Source of the DNA: Corallococcus terminator
GTDB taxonomy: Bacteria > Myxococcota > Myxococcia > Myxococcales > Myxococcaceae
Assembly (NCBI RefSeq): GCF_003611635.1
Contig: NZ_RAVZ01000003.1
Location: 40,814-104,813, forward strand
Length of the DNA stretch: 64,000 nucleotides
Direction of reading: 5' to 3'
The notes under the pieces were generated by a model that worked only from the letters and a program-made list of their open reading frames with translations, searched no databases and had not been told where the DNA came from. Both the position numbers and the translations under genes were made by a program. Below are positions 36,601 through 43,356 of this stretch, in pieces (the first letter of the stretch is position 1; every line of letters begins with the position of its first letter).

Positions 36601-37114
36601 TGGCCAACTGTCGGACAGGTTCCGGGAACAGCGCCTGGAGGGCGCCGCCGCCCTGCAGTGCGCGGTCCCGGAAGCTCTTCGGACCTTCGGGCTCGTGGAT
36701 GCTGGCCAGGGATTCGAAGCTGCGCTGGAAGGACTCCGGGAAGGAGCGCAGGGTGCCCTGTGCCTTGTCCGCGCAGAGCACGGTCTGGTAGCCGCAGGCC
36801 ACCGGGGTGCCATCGCTCTTCAGCGTCCGGAAGCAGAAGCGCAGGGAGACCTCGCCCCGCTCCTCCAACGACGTCAGCACCACCAGCCGGTCCCCGAGGG
36901 CCGCCGGGGCCAGGTTGCGCGAATAGCCCTCGTAGGTGAGCAGCAGCACCTGGTCGAAGTCGCGCCGGAACTCCGGCACCTCGAAGGCGTGCGGACTGAA
37001 GAGCAGGTGCTCCCGGCCCGCGCACTGGAACTTGAAGTTGGTGAGGAAGTGATGGCTCCCGTAGGCCATCGTGTCGTCGAAGTGGATGTCGTACGGGACG
37101 GCGAAGAAGTCCAT
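30647..37114 (-). CDS. Iterative polyketide/PUFA-like synthase: hotdog-AT-KS-CLF-KR-DH, no ACP
   Basis: A 2155-residue multidomain synthase. Domains in order: hotdog thioesterase-like (about 1-130, FDDTMAYGSHHFLTNFKF); acyltransferase (about 205-500, GHSFGE with Ser302); ketosynthase (about 530-980, Cys727 in DAACASS, His860 in EAHGTA, His897 in IGHVGWAAG); KS-like chain-length-factor domain (about 995-1290) in which Cys is replaced (DAGAHSLAAS, Ala1164); ketoreductase (about 1345-1850, TGGGRGV, Ser1762, Tyr1775, Asn1779); dehydratase (about 1885-2140, His1897 in HLVRGTPTLP). No phosphopantetheine site is present, so carrier function must come from the tandem ACPs encoded 23 bp upstream. The start at 37114 (MDFFAVPYDI) excludes a longer frame that overlaps that gene. 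Relatives are PUFA and enediyne synthases; the product is unknown. Confidence 0.9.
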   Translation of the reverse strand: MDFFAVPYDIHFDDTMAYGSHHFLTNFKFQCAGREHLLFSPHAFEVPEFRRDFDQVLLLTYEGYSRNLAPAALGDRLVVLTSLEERGEVSLRFCFRTLKSDGTPVACGYQTVLCADKAQGTLRSFPESFQRSFESLASIHEPEGPKSFRDRALQGGGALQALFPEPVRQLARSLLADSEPRGVSRRVTLPALAPEPAREPQLPAGATAFLFAGQGTFEPDRFLRLKALQPELREELATVSETCRPLGMDLTPLLAAEDAASVTRALERAPLLDQLGIFLSGVLGARWMQRQGVRPDVFVGHSFGEIAAMTAAGALDLRTGAEVVCLRIRALQRVPDELGTLAAIALSEPETVQALKDCGARDLEVAGRNHARQTVVAGPRAELEQLRAFLERQGKGLTFIPSRYPFHHRGLAPAVTAFRESLAGLTVHPPRGPIYSPIERRVYAGGQAELAGALASHLVRPFDFLGTVETLVRAGCTRFVDCGTGGRLSRIVQRILPPDSPVALASLDGMLPDARPEVPPASRDTVGDGVPEIAVVSLGCMLPGGAKDPETYWRNIQQGISGIVDTGVRHPEQVADFVGPAGTPDRTYTLLTGRVHDADLVPPPGMDAVRFQRYGREQKLLAIALTQAVEALRSTGPRAPERIQCLLGSTGDGSPEYDDALCLEAGEALLRARGEKASELAALNAVAKAALGIQARASDLAPHPTLQAVVTEVMGPGVSTMLLDAACASSLYAIALGMKALERDEADLVLAGGVFSPGPGNSCLFSQFKGLSATGSRPFDERADGVIFGEGAGVVGLMRLEDAVAAGLKVHAVIRGAGLSSDGRSSSANVPRADGQVAAMEACYAAARVEPASIQYIEAHGTATPAGDTTELQSIGRVFGGKRKGFQLASVKALIGHVGWAAGAASVIKLCKALEHRRFPKQSHFDRPGAGLRALGPDFEVSTREQPWPENGDHPRRAATNGFGFGGTNAHLVLEEYRDGALAPRPRLAAPAGEELVVVAAEGVFPDAHGAPVAGVPDAPGARFDTGALRLPASVRLLPDITEDMDFTQHLGLIVASSLVRKLEGFDTLRTGTAIVLGLEGKTRRGVEATQRVLAASTLRRLREHARRAPEVLPLAERLHEAVVGTLRPSGPYTLQGMMPNVTPGRMAGALDTKGPNFVVDAGAHSLAASLRASRALLASGFDLVLVGSPHVRLPGGGPAPSTPEEGMAMLAVTTAAKAAQRGLKPLCLLRMSTDGKAGSGPHLTLPPHSAGESLEVLRAVLAAAEGRASTLRFHPDVATGVRLELQLLPGAAASRTPTDFASAPTAASAPKSPPPIRPEAQAVKPDTVPSTSEASEGFDHSAPIHYHAPVLVERPARTGGPSRLQGRRVLFIAQDESLARELASHAQAVCGPDFRILLAGASDAGARLHGIDLSREETAEAGLDALGFEPQVILAVCRVEPVSAEASVVADTALRHEALELLFLCARRAYAGLSAGTVELASLCIGGVGPNRTLHPMTGLFAGLLKSLGREVPARSIRAFSTTPLPLPAALDRVATEPGAEDDSAPVEVCFDGALRCVRLLQPTEVPAHPATGLDSGSVVLLTGGGRGVTAVLAGALLKRYGCKVVLLGRSDPSDAPQRVLQARDEELGSVEREFYAAELARDRTQRMPALRARFERHLAVRELRTTLDGLTRLPGQMHYRAADVTRPEEVDRVVEELLREHGRLDLVVHGAGTQVSKKLNRRKLSEFRSTLDTKLLGLRNLREACASRLARPVPFHVLTSAFSFIGNDGQADYGAANEALDRLCAWVSDARQEVQWCSVGWLAWDGIGMTRGSEYRVLGASRKLRGIRADEGEALFLQLVDGLPCQPINVQLTESERAFYGLELLAPPPRPPEPPRPTRKDLMVDAASVPCLEDHLVRGTPTLPGAWALDLMLQSALGDSRPELRTVTIEDARFSRFIRVKPGGQQALRAECTPLSDDPGRHSVQVRLTGDIVHASGVVLERDLVYAEARFTLTAEPPRTTPQLAAATASGNGLAVHDPHCATGSPIELRKMFDCLEEIRLEGSARFARLGLPETPRQAGTHVPALVLDAALRLSAMHVEGVSDDVFAPVQVRRATFDRDLLTGNHDAPRHLSLRALAPHVEGDLLHCGSAAAHDEAGRLRMLIEGGIARPMA

Positions 37115-37137
37115 GGCAGGGGCTCCTGGTGCGAGGT

Positions 37138-38589
37138 TCAGGAAGGACGGGCGGCCGGCAGCAGCCCGTCGACGGTTCCAGACAGACCGGCGTCCACCAC
37201 CCAGATGGCGCCATTCACCCGCTGGGTCTTCGGCCCCAGCAGCAGCTCGGTCACGTCGGCGACGTCGTCCGCCGTGCACAGCCGTCCCCCGGGCGTGGCC
37301 GCCTCCCAGCGGGCCACGCGGTCCGGCGCGTCGGGGAACATCCCCAGCAGGTCCCCGTGCACGGGACCCGCGGACACGCAGTTGGTGCGGATGCCGTCCG
37401 GCGCCAGCTCCGCGGCCAGATAGCGCGTGAGCGATTCCACGCCCGCCTTCACCACGCCCTGGCATCCCAGGTCGTGCATGTATCGCTGGGACATGGAGGT
37501 GGACATCGTGACGATGCCGCCGCCCCCGCGCGCGGCCATCAACGGACGCGCGCGCATCGCGCACTCATACGTGCCGGTGATGCAGGTGCGGAACGCCTTG
37601 TCCCAGTCCCGAGGAGAGATGCGGTCGAACGGGCCGATGAGGCCGTTGGACGCGTTGCACACGAGGAAGTCGAGTCCTCCCAGCTTCTCCCCCAGCTCGG
37701 AGAACATCCGCTCCAGGTGCTCCTCGTTCGCGACGGAGCCCCACAGGTGCAGCGCCTTCCCGCCGCTCTCGACGATGTCGCGCGCCGTCTTTTCTCCGTC
37801 GTCCCGGGAATGGAACGAGTTCACGACCACGGTCGCTCCCGCCCGGGCCAGCCGGGTGGCGATGACCTTGCCAATGCCCTTTCCAGAGCCCGTGACGAGC
37901 GCGACCTTCCCGGCGAAGGGCAGGTCCAGCCGTGACGGGAGCGGCGCGGCCATGACGTGCACGGGCCGGCCCACCGGAGCGCTGGGGACAGGCTCGGCGG
38001 AAGGCAGCAGGGCGCGCGCGGCCTCGCAGATGGCGGCCATCGTCCTCAGGCGCTGGGCTGGCTTCGGTCCTTCGGAGAGCCCCAGCTCCTTCATGAGCAC
38101 GGCCATCACCTCCGCCTGCTTCACGGAGTCGATGCCCAGCTCGTCCTCCAGGTCCGCGTGCAACGTCAGCAGGTCCTCGGGGTAGCGGGTCACCCGCGCG
38201 AACACGGCGCGCACACGCGACTCCAGGTCGGGCCCGGCACTCACGCGCTTTCCCGACTCCGTCGCGGCGTGCACGGGAGCGGCGGGGGCAACGGGCGCGA
38301 GGGCCACGGGAGATTCGCCCAGCACCTGGGTCACCAGCCCTGCGATCGCGCCGAGCGTCGGCGCCTTCCCCCCGCGCGGCAGCCGGTCGGGGGGCAGGTT
38401 GAATTCGCGCGCGACGACCGCGGCGATCTCCGCGAGCTTCACGGAGTCGATGCCCAGTTCATCCTCGAGCTGCGCATCCCGGGTGAGGATGTCGAGCGGA
38501 TAGCGGGTGACGGACGCGGCGCAGTGGCGCACCCGCTCGAAGATGTTCGAAGGCGCACCGGCGCCCTGCTGCGATGGATGTGCGGACAT
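37138..38589 (-). CDS. Tandem acyl carrier protein fused to FabL-like enoyl-ACP reductase domain
   Basis: A 483-residue trans-acting partner of the synthase. Two ACP domains (about 15-90 and 120-195) carry phosphopantetheine sites ELGIDSVK (Ser49) and ELGIDSVK (Ser155). The C-terminal SDR domain (about 225-480) begins VTGSGKGIGK and resembles FabL enoyl-ACP reductases (CNASNGLIGP, TRYLAAELAPDGI, VDAGLSG). By my recalled FabL alignment the Tyr of the Tyr-x6-Lys pair is Leu374, with Lys381 kept; Tyr370 is nearby. The domain would supply full reduction or act as a modified reductase. First gene of the three-gene operon; AGGGGT lies near the ATG. Confidence 0.88.
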   Translation of the reverse strand: MSAHPSQQGAGAPSNIFERVRHCAASVTRYPLDILTRDAQLEDELGIDSVKLAEIAAVVAREFNLPPDRLPRGGKAPTLGAIAGLVTQVLGESPVALAPVAPAAPVHAATESGKRVSAGPDLESRVRAVFARVTRYPEDLLTLHADLEDELGIDSVKQAEVMAVLMKELGLSEGPKPAQRLRTMAAICEAARALLPSAEPVPSAPVGRPVHVMAAPLPSRLDLPFAGKVALVTGSGKGIGKVIATRLARAGATVVVNSFHSRDDGEKTARDIVESGGKALHLWGSVANEEHLERMFSELGEKLGGLDFLVCNASNGLIGPFDRISPRDWDKAFRTCITGTYECAMRARPLMAARGGGGIVTMSTSMSQRYMHDLGCQGVVKAGVESLTRYLAAELAPDGIRTNCVSAGPVHGDLLGMFPDAPDRVARWEAATPGGRLCTADDVADVTELLLGPKTQRVNGAIWVVDAGLSGTVDGLLPAARPS

Positions 38590-38708
38590 GCTGACCCCTG
38601 GCTGTTCAAGGCTTGAGGGGGCGCAATGTGCAGCGGGGGTCTGACACGCACCGCGAAGCAGCCCGACAGGCGCGAGGTGGACCCACGCCCGGTGCGTTCG
38701 CGGAATAA

Positions 38709-39248
38709 TCAGCGCGGTCGCGGGAACTCCGCTCGCTGATCCACCGGGGGCTCCGTGGGGACCGTCACGGCCGCGCGCCGCCAGCCCAGCCACAGGGCCA
38801 TCAACAGGGCTGGCAGTGTGAACAGGTCCGTGACATCCACCGTGTGCAACGTGGGTTGGATGCGGGGAAGGGGCGCACCCGCGAGCACAGCCCCGAGCAT
38901 GCGGAAGGGCCATTGCAGCCCGCCCAGGGCCCAGCGCCACACATTCCCCGCGCTGTCCGAAAGCTTCGTCGCGGAGAAGCACAGCCCCGTGAGCAGCACC
39001 GCGCCCGTCACCACCGCGCGTGAAGGACGGAAGTCCCGCGCACGGTGCCGCGACAACTGCTCCCAGAGCGCCTGGAGCAGCAGGGGGAACATGGCGAGCC
39101 CCGCGACGTCGGAGAGCTTCCCCGTCCACCACGACGGCCAGCGCGCCTTGAAGACGTGGTCGTTGAGCAGGAGCAGGACCACGGCCCCCAGCACGCAGGG
39201 GTGCAGGAGGCCGCTGCCGGGGAAGGGTTTCAGGTGGCGCACGGGCAC
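38709..39248 (-). CDS. Conserved membrane protein, four predicted TM segments
   Basis: A 179-residue protein of no family I recognise. Four hydrophobic stretches (about 11-31, 44-64, 77-96 and 143-161) indicate an integral inner-membrane protein. KLSDVAGLAMFPL between segments one and two and SATKLSDSAGNVWRW are distinctive polar loops. The GTG start lies 3 bp after the stop of the upstream lipoprotein-like gene, so the two are co-transcribed. The synthase operon starts 119 bp further down on the same strand, so read-through is possible. Confidence 0.7.
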   Translation of the reverse strand: MPVRHLKPFPGSGLLHPCVLGAVVLLLLNDHVFKARWPSWWTGKLSDVAGLAMFPLLLQALWEQLSRHRARDFRPSRAVVTGAVLLTGLCFSATKLSDSAGNVWRWALGGLQWPFRMLGAVLAGAPLPRIQPTLHTVDVTDLFTLPALLMALWLGWRRAAVTVPTEPPVDQRAEFPRPR

Positions 39249-39251
39249 TCG

Positions 39252-39830
39252 CTACAACTCTTCGAGCGTCACGGTGAAGCCACGAGGTGCCTCTTTCTGC
39301 CTCGCGGACATCCGGGCCGTCGCATCCACCATCACGTCGACCGTGCCCGGCGGAGCGTCCGCCGCGGTTTCGAGATGGAGGTCCACGCGCCACTCACACG
39401 CCGTGCCGGCCTTGAGTGCGCATTCGGCCGCGAAGTGCTCCGTCATATCGTGGCCCACCGGCTTGCCCAGTCCGGTCAGGGGCAGAGACGGGCCCGGGCC
39501 CGGGACGGCTCCCTCCTGGGTCAGCGAAGGCCGGAACCACGGGCCCGTCGTGTGCGTCGGAGCCACGGGTTTCCAATGCGCGGTGACGACGACATGGACA
39601 TGACCATCAAGGAGCTGGGATGGCTGCTCCGCGGTGACCCGGATGAGGAAGGGCTTCGTGACCCTGGGCGTCTGCGCCGACAGGCGCACGGGGCCAATGG
39701 AGAGCCGTCCCGAACTGACGGGAGCCATGGTCGCCTTCGACGTGGCCACCGAGCCGGCGCAGGCCACCAGCAAGGCCAGGCGCGCGGCCCAATGCCGCAG
39801 GCGGGAAGGGGACTGTGTCGTTCCGCTCAT
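39252..39830 (-). CDS. Putative exported lipoprotein, unknown function
   Basis: A 192-residue protein with an N-terminal signal (LRHWAARLALLVACAG) whose LVAC could serve as a lipobox. The mature part is strand-rich (RLSIGPVRLSAQTPRVTKPF, HVHVVVTAHWKPV, TVDVMVDATARM) and looks like one or two Ig-like beta-sandwich domains. No catalytic motif is visible. It probably forms an envelope pair with the four-TM protein 3 bp downstream. Confidence 0.6.
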   Translation of the reverse strand: MSGTTQSPSRLRHWAARLALLVACAGSVATSKATMAPVSSGRLSIGPVRLSAQTPRVTKPFLIRVTAEQPSQLLDGHVHVVVTAHWKPVAPTHTTGPWFRPSLTQEGAVPGPGPSLPLTGLGKPVGHDMTEHFAAECALKAGTACEWRVDLHLETAADAPPGTVDVMVDATARMSARQKEAPRGFTVTLEEL

Positions 39831-40062
39831 GGCTTCGAACTGCCTTTCTCCCGGGTGTCCCGGCCACGCTCAGGCAAGGGGGACGCGATGCCGAGGCCCG
39901 GCCTCAGAGCAAACAGGATGCCATGTCCTTCGAAGAGGGAGGCTGCGTCCCAGGGCGCTCGGTGTCAGGGCCCGCGCACGACACGGCTGTCACATCCAAG
40001 CGCCCTTGCCGCCGCTGGGGCATAAGGCGTCCGGGCTTCACCGGTCCGAACGCGGAGGGACG

Positions 40063-41184
40063 ATGTTCCAGCGAGTGGCGCTGTTGCTGTTGTGCCTGAC
40101 GGCCTGCGGAGGCAAGCGGCTGCCCACGGGGCCGGGCTCTCCGCCGGACCGCACCGATGATGGCTGGGAGGTGGCCTCCTTCGAGGACCAGGGCCTCCAG
40201 CGCTCGTGGTTCGACTGGCTGGAGCACGACGTGGCGGAGGCCACGGTGGAGACGCCGGACGCGGTGGTCGTCGCGCGCAATGGCCGGCTCGTCTACGAGC
40301 GCTACTGGAACGGCTTCGCGCGGGAGGAAGCGCACGACCTGCGCTCGGCCACCAAGAGCCTCACGTCACTGCTGGTGGGCATGGCGCACGAGCGCGGAAT
40401 CCTCCCGGACCTGGACGCGCCCGTGCTGTCGCTCCTGCCGCACCTGCTGCCGGTCCGGAACCCGGACCCCCGCAAGGAGCGCATCACCCTGCGCCACCTG
40501 CTCCAGATGCGCACGGGGCTGGCGTGTGACGACTGGAACCCGGACTCGCCCGGCAACGAGGAGCGGATGGCGGACACCGGCGACTGGGTCCGCTTCATCG
40601 TGGATGTCCCCATGCAGGACGAGCCGGGGACGGTGACGCGCTACTGCACGGGGGGCGTGGTGTTGCTCGGCGCGGCCCTGGAGCACGCCAGCGGCCGTTC
40701 CGTCGCGGACCTCTCCCGCGAGTGGTTGTTCGCGCCGCTGAAGGTCCAGGACTTCACCTGGCAGCCCGCCGGCAAGAAGGGGACGGACACGGGAGGCCAC
40801 CTGCGCCTGCGGCCTCGCGACTTCCTGAAGACAGGCCAGGTCGTCCTGGAGGGCGGCGTGTGGCAGGGCGAACGCCTCGTGTCCGCGGAATGGGTGGCGG
40901 AGTCCGGCAAGGCCCTGGGGGCGCTGGGGGATGCGGGCTACGGGCTCCTGTGGTGGAGCACCCGCTTCGTCATCCAGGGCGTCCCGGTGGAGGTGACCTT
41001 CGCGCGTGGCAACGGCGGGCAATACGTCTTCGTCGCGCCCTCGCTGGGCCTCACCGCGGCCTTCACCGCCAGCCACTACAACGGGGCCGGTTCGTCGCTG
41101 CCGCTGGACCTGTTCGGGCGGTACGTGCTGCCGGCGGCGCTCGGGCTCGAACGGCCGGGCCCGGAGGCCGCTGGCCGGAAGTAG
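40063..41184 (+). CDS. Serine hydrolase, class C beta-lactamase family, lipoprotein
   Basis: A 373-residue beta-lactamase/transpeptidase-like hydrolase. Signal peptide with lipobox LTAC (Cys15). The catalytic Ser-x-x-Lys is SATK (Ser95, Lys98) and the second motif is YCT rather than YxN; a GNGG segment may be the third. The EstB/6-aminohexanoate-hydrolase subgroup is likely: esterase or D-amino acid peptidase rather than antibiotic resistance. GGAGGGA precedes the ATG by 3 nt or so, which excludes the longer frame. It ends at a shared terminator. Confidence 0.87.
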   Translation: MFQRVALLLLCLTACGGKRLPTGPGSPPDRTDDGWEVASFEDQGLQRSWFDWLEHDVAEATVETPDAVVVARNGRLVYERYWNGFAREEAHDLRSATKSLTSLLVGMAHERGILPDLDAPVLSLLPHLLPVRNPDPRKERITLRHLLQMRTGLACDDWNPDSPGNEERMADTGDWVRFIVDVPMQDEPGTVTRYCTGGVVLLGAALEHASGRSVADLSREWLFAPLKVQDFTWQPAGKKGTDTGGHLRLRPRDFLKTGQVVLEGGVWQGERLVSAEWVAESGKALGALGDAGYGLLWWSTRFVIQGVPVEVTFARGNGGQYVFVAPSLGLTAAFTASHYNGAGSSLPLDLFGRYVLPAALGLERPGPEAAGRK

Positions 41185-41185
41185 A

Positions 41186-41217
41186 AGAGGGGGCCGGCGC
41201 AAAGGGCGGCCCCCTCT
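41186..41217. terminator. Bidirectional terminator
   Basis: A 10-bp stem (AGAGGGGGCC with GGCCCCCTCT) between two convergent genes that end at 41184 and 41227. Serves the beta-lactamase-fold gene and the TPR lipoprotein gene. Confidence 0.65.
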
Positions 41218-41226
41218 GGGGGCTCG

Positions 41227-42729
41227 CTACCCGGACTTCGCCGAGGACTCGGACGGGGCCGGGGTGCACTGCGTTTCGAACACGGTGACCAGCTTCTTGA
41301 ACTGCTGGCGCGCCTGGTCCGAGGTCCGCTCGTGGAGCATGTCGAGCGCGCGACGCGCCATCGACACGGCCTCCCGGCAGCGTCCGACCTGGAAGAACAG
41401 GGCGGCCTGGGTGTTCAGGATGGCGGCGTTGCCCGGCATCAGCCGCACCGCGCGCAGGGCCGGGGCGAGCCCCTTCTGCGGCTGTTCGGTGCGCGCGTAG
41501 TACCAGGCCAGGTCGTTCTGGGCGGCGGGGCTGTCCGGCAGCAGTTGGGCGGTGCGCAGGCGGGCCTGCTCCTGGGGTTCGCCCTTCTCCCCTTCGGCCT
41601 CCAGCGCGTTGGCGAGCAGGTCCCACGCGAGCCCGTCCTCCGGATGCTTCTCCACCAGCAGCCGCGTGAGCTTCAGCCGCTCGGCCTTGTCCAGCTTCTC
41701 CACCCGCAGTCGCTGCGTCTCCACGTGGGTGGGGTCCTCCTTCAGCGCCTGGTCCAGTTCCAGGTCCGCCTTGCGCTGACGCTCCGCCGGAGGCACATCC
41801 CCCGGAGCCGACGTGAAGAGGTTGGCGCGGATGACGTGCACGTCCGCGGACGCCAGGGCGCGCGTCTGGGTTTGCGTGGGCACCGGAGGCAGGGGCTGGG
41901 TGGAGATGGCATAGCGCCCGAGCTGCACGTAGTTGGCGAGGGCCGCCTGGAAACCGGTCTCCCCCTGGAAGGCTGCCGCGAAGGCGCTCCTGGGCTCCTC
42001 GCCCCGGGCCAGCCGGTTCTGGAAGGCGCTGAAGCGATCGCCGTATTCATTGATGAGGTAGTGCACCCACAGCCACGACGAGGCGTAGTGGCGCTGTAGC
42101 TCCGCGGTGCTCTGCTGGGTCTGCCCGTCCCACTGCCACAGCTCGTCCAGCGTGAGCCAGCCGTGGGTGCGCACGTACTGGAGCAGCGGACGGCTGGCCT
42201 GCCCCAGCACCACGTCGCGGGTGCTGGGCTTGATGGTGACGGTTTGCAGGTAGGAGGCCAGACCTTCCGCCACCCACCGGGACTGGCGGGGCAGGGCGAA
42301 GGCACTCAGGTAGTGCGCCAGCTCATGCGCCTGGGTCTCCTTGTCACCCGGAGCGTCTGGCAACAGATAGCCGCCGCCGCCCGTCATCACCATCCGGGGC
42401 CCGTCGCCCGTCTGTCCAACGAAGCCCGCGTAGCGACCGTCGGTGAACTCCTCCAGGTCGCGGGGATTGCTCAAGAGGATGACGTCCACCGTGCCCGGCG
42501 GGTCGAAGCCCGGTCCCCACGCCAGCAGCAGCGCGCGGCGGAACTCCTCCAGCTCCACCGCCGTCTGGACCGCCGCCTTCTCTTCCAGGTTCGTGCGCAC
42601 GCGGAAGTGCGAGCTGCGCACCTCACGCCACGGGAGGCCGCCCTCGGCGGGGCACAAGGCCCCCCGGCTCGTCACGCAGCCTGAAAACAACGTCAATGCC
42701 AGCCCCAGAAGCCCCAAACGCAAGGTCAT
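41227..42729 (-). CDS. Gluzincin-like metallopeptidase lipoprotein with TPR repeats
   Basis: A 500-residue lipoprotein (lipobox FSGC, Cys18). Zinc-binding HELAH is at 135-139, with a downstream Glu155 in WVAEGLASY, the HExxH-x15-E arrangement of peptidase-MA-like gluzincins. The C-terminal part (about 330-480) has TPR-like helical pairs (AWDLLANALEAEGEKGEPQE, AQNDLAWYYARTEQPQKGL, AILNTQAALFFQVGRCREAV). It probably degrades or senses protein at the cell envelope. The start at 42729 gives a proper signal peptide; ATG at 42747 is a weaker alternative. Confidence 0.85.
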   Translation of the reverse strand: MTLRLGLLGLALTLFSGCVTSRGALCPAEGGLPWREVRSSHFRVRTNLEEKAAVQTAVELEEFRRALLLAWGPGFDPPGTVDVILLSNPRDLEEFTDGRYAGFVGQTGDGPRMVMTGGGGYLLPDAPGDKETQAHELAHYLSAFALPRQSRWVAEGLASYLQTVTIKPSTRDVVLGQASRPLLQYVRTHGWLTLDELWQWDGQTQQSTAELQRHYASSWLWVHYLINEYGDRFSAFQNRLARGEEPRSAFAAAFQGETGFQAALANYVQLGRYAISTQPLPPVPTQTQTRALASADVHVIRANLFTSAPGDVPPAERQRKADLELDQALKEDPTHVETQRLRVEKLDKAERLKLTRLLVEKHPEDGLAWDLLANALEAEGEKGEPQEQARLRTAQLLPDSPAAQNDLAWYYARTEQPQKGLAPALRAVRLMPGNAAILNTQAALFFQVGRCREAVSMARRALDMLHERTSDQARQQFKKLVTVFETQCTPAPSESSAKSG

Positions 42730-42791
42730 GTTGGCGGCTTCTGCCATATCCGTCTGACAAAGGACAGGGACCCCGGGGCCGAAACGGGGCA

Positions 42792-43265
42792 TCAATGGCT
42801 GCCAGGTTCTCCCGAGGTCCAGAGCACTTCCGCTTCTATCCGGGAAAACCGCCACCCCTGCGGCGTGCGAACCGCCTGGAAGCGGTGGGCGATTCCCGCA
42901 TCGAGATGCGATTGGGGCCTGCCTTCCTGGTGGACGTGGATGGAGAAACGGTTCGCCAGGACCGTGGCCCGGTCACCTTCCAGCTCGATGAGGATGTTCG
43001 TGCTGGAGTGCTGGGTGCGCCAGAACTTCGTCATCCGCTGGCGTGCGAAGCCCGCCAGCACGTCGACACCCTGCACCCGGCCCACGCTCATCGGGAAGTC
43101 AGCGACCACATCCTCCGTGTAGACGGACCGCAGGTCGTCGAAGCGCTTCTCGTCCAGGAGCAGGTCAAGGCGACCGACCAGCTCCGTGAGCGCCTGGCGA
43201 TCCGTGAGTGCCTGGATTTGATGGGCCAGCGACGGGGTGACTCCCTCTGCGCTCAGTGTGCTCAT
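42792..43265 (-). CDS. NTF2-like (SnoaL) family protein
   Basis: A 157-residue cone-shaped alpha+beta barrel protein. The helix IQALTDRQALTELVGRLDLL then YTEDVVADFPM, followed by strands ILIELEGDRATVLANRF and GWRFSRIEAEVLW, is the standard nuclear transport factor 2/SnoaL pattern. Such proteins include dehydratases, isomerases and hydrolases acting on small hydrophobic molecules. Start at 43265 (MSTLSAEG). It is divergent from a MarR regulator 91 bp away, which probably controls it; substrate unknown. Confidence 0.85.
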   Translation of the reverse strand: MSTLSAEGVTPSLAHQIQALTDRQALTELVGRLDLLLDEKRFDDLRSVYTEDVVADFPMSVGRVQGVDVLAGFARQRMTKFWRTQHSSTNILIELEGDRATVLANRFSIHVHQEGRPQSHLDAGIAHRFQAVRTPQGWRFSRIEAEVLWTSGEPGSH

Positions 43266-43286
43266 TCCTGCACCTCGTGGGTGTTT

Positions 43287-43334
43287 CCAACGTTGGTGTT
43301 GCCAATGGTATCGGCGAATCGTTGGACGCGCCAA
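43287..43334. promoter_or_regulatory. Candidate MarR operators between NTF2-like and MarR genes
   Basis: The 91-bp divergent region has a perfect 10-bp palindrome CCAACGTTGG (43287-43296) and an inverted repeat TTGGacgcgCCAA (43322-43334), with a CCAATGG between them. Repeated CCAA/TTGG half-sites of this kind fit MarR-family dimers; the link to the adjacent regulator is inferred. Confidence 0.45.
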
Positions 43335-43356
43335 TGAATTCTGCGAGGCTGACGCC

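Noticed and set aside
33290..37423. Very long plus-strand open frame opposite the synthase gene (about 1377 codons)
   Set aside because: It has low-complexity Arg/Gly/His-rich composition and no domain; it is the antisense shadow of a GC-rich gene.
39831..40062. Gene or regulatory element in the 232-bp gap before the beta-lactamase-fold gene
   Set aside because: Only shadow frames; no hairpin with U-run, no convincing promoter pair.
40063..41184. Antibiotic-resistance beta-lactamase
   Set aside because: The SxxK motif is present but YCT and the overall pattern fit the esterase/peptidase subgroup; no regulator or mobile context.
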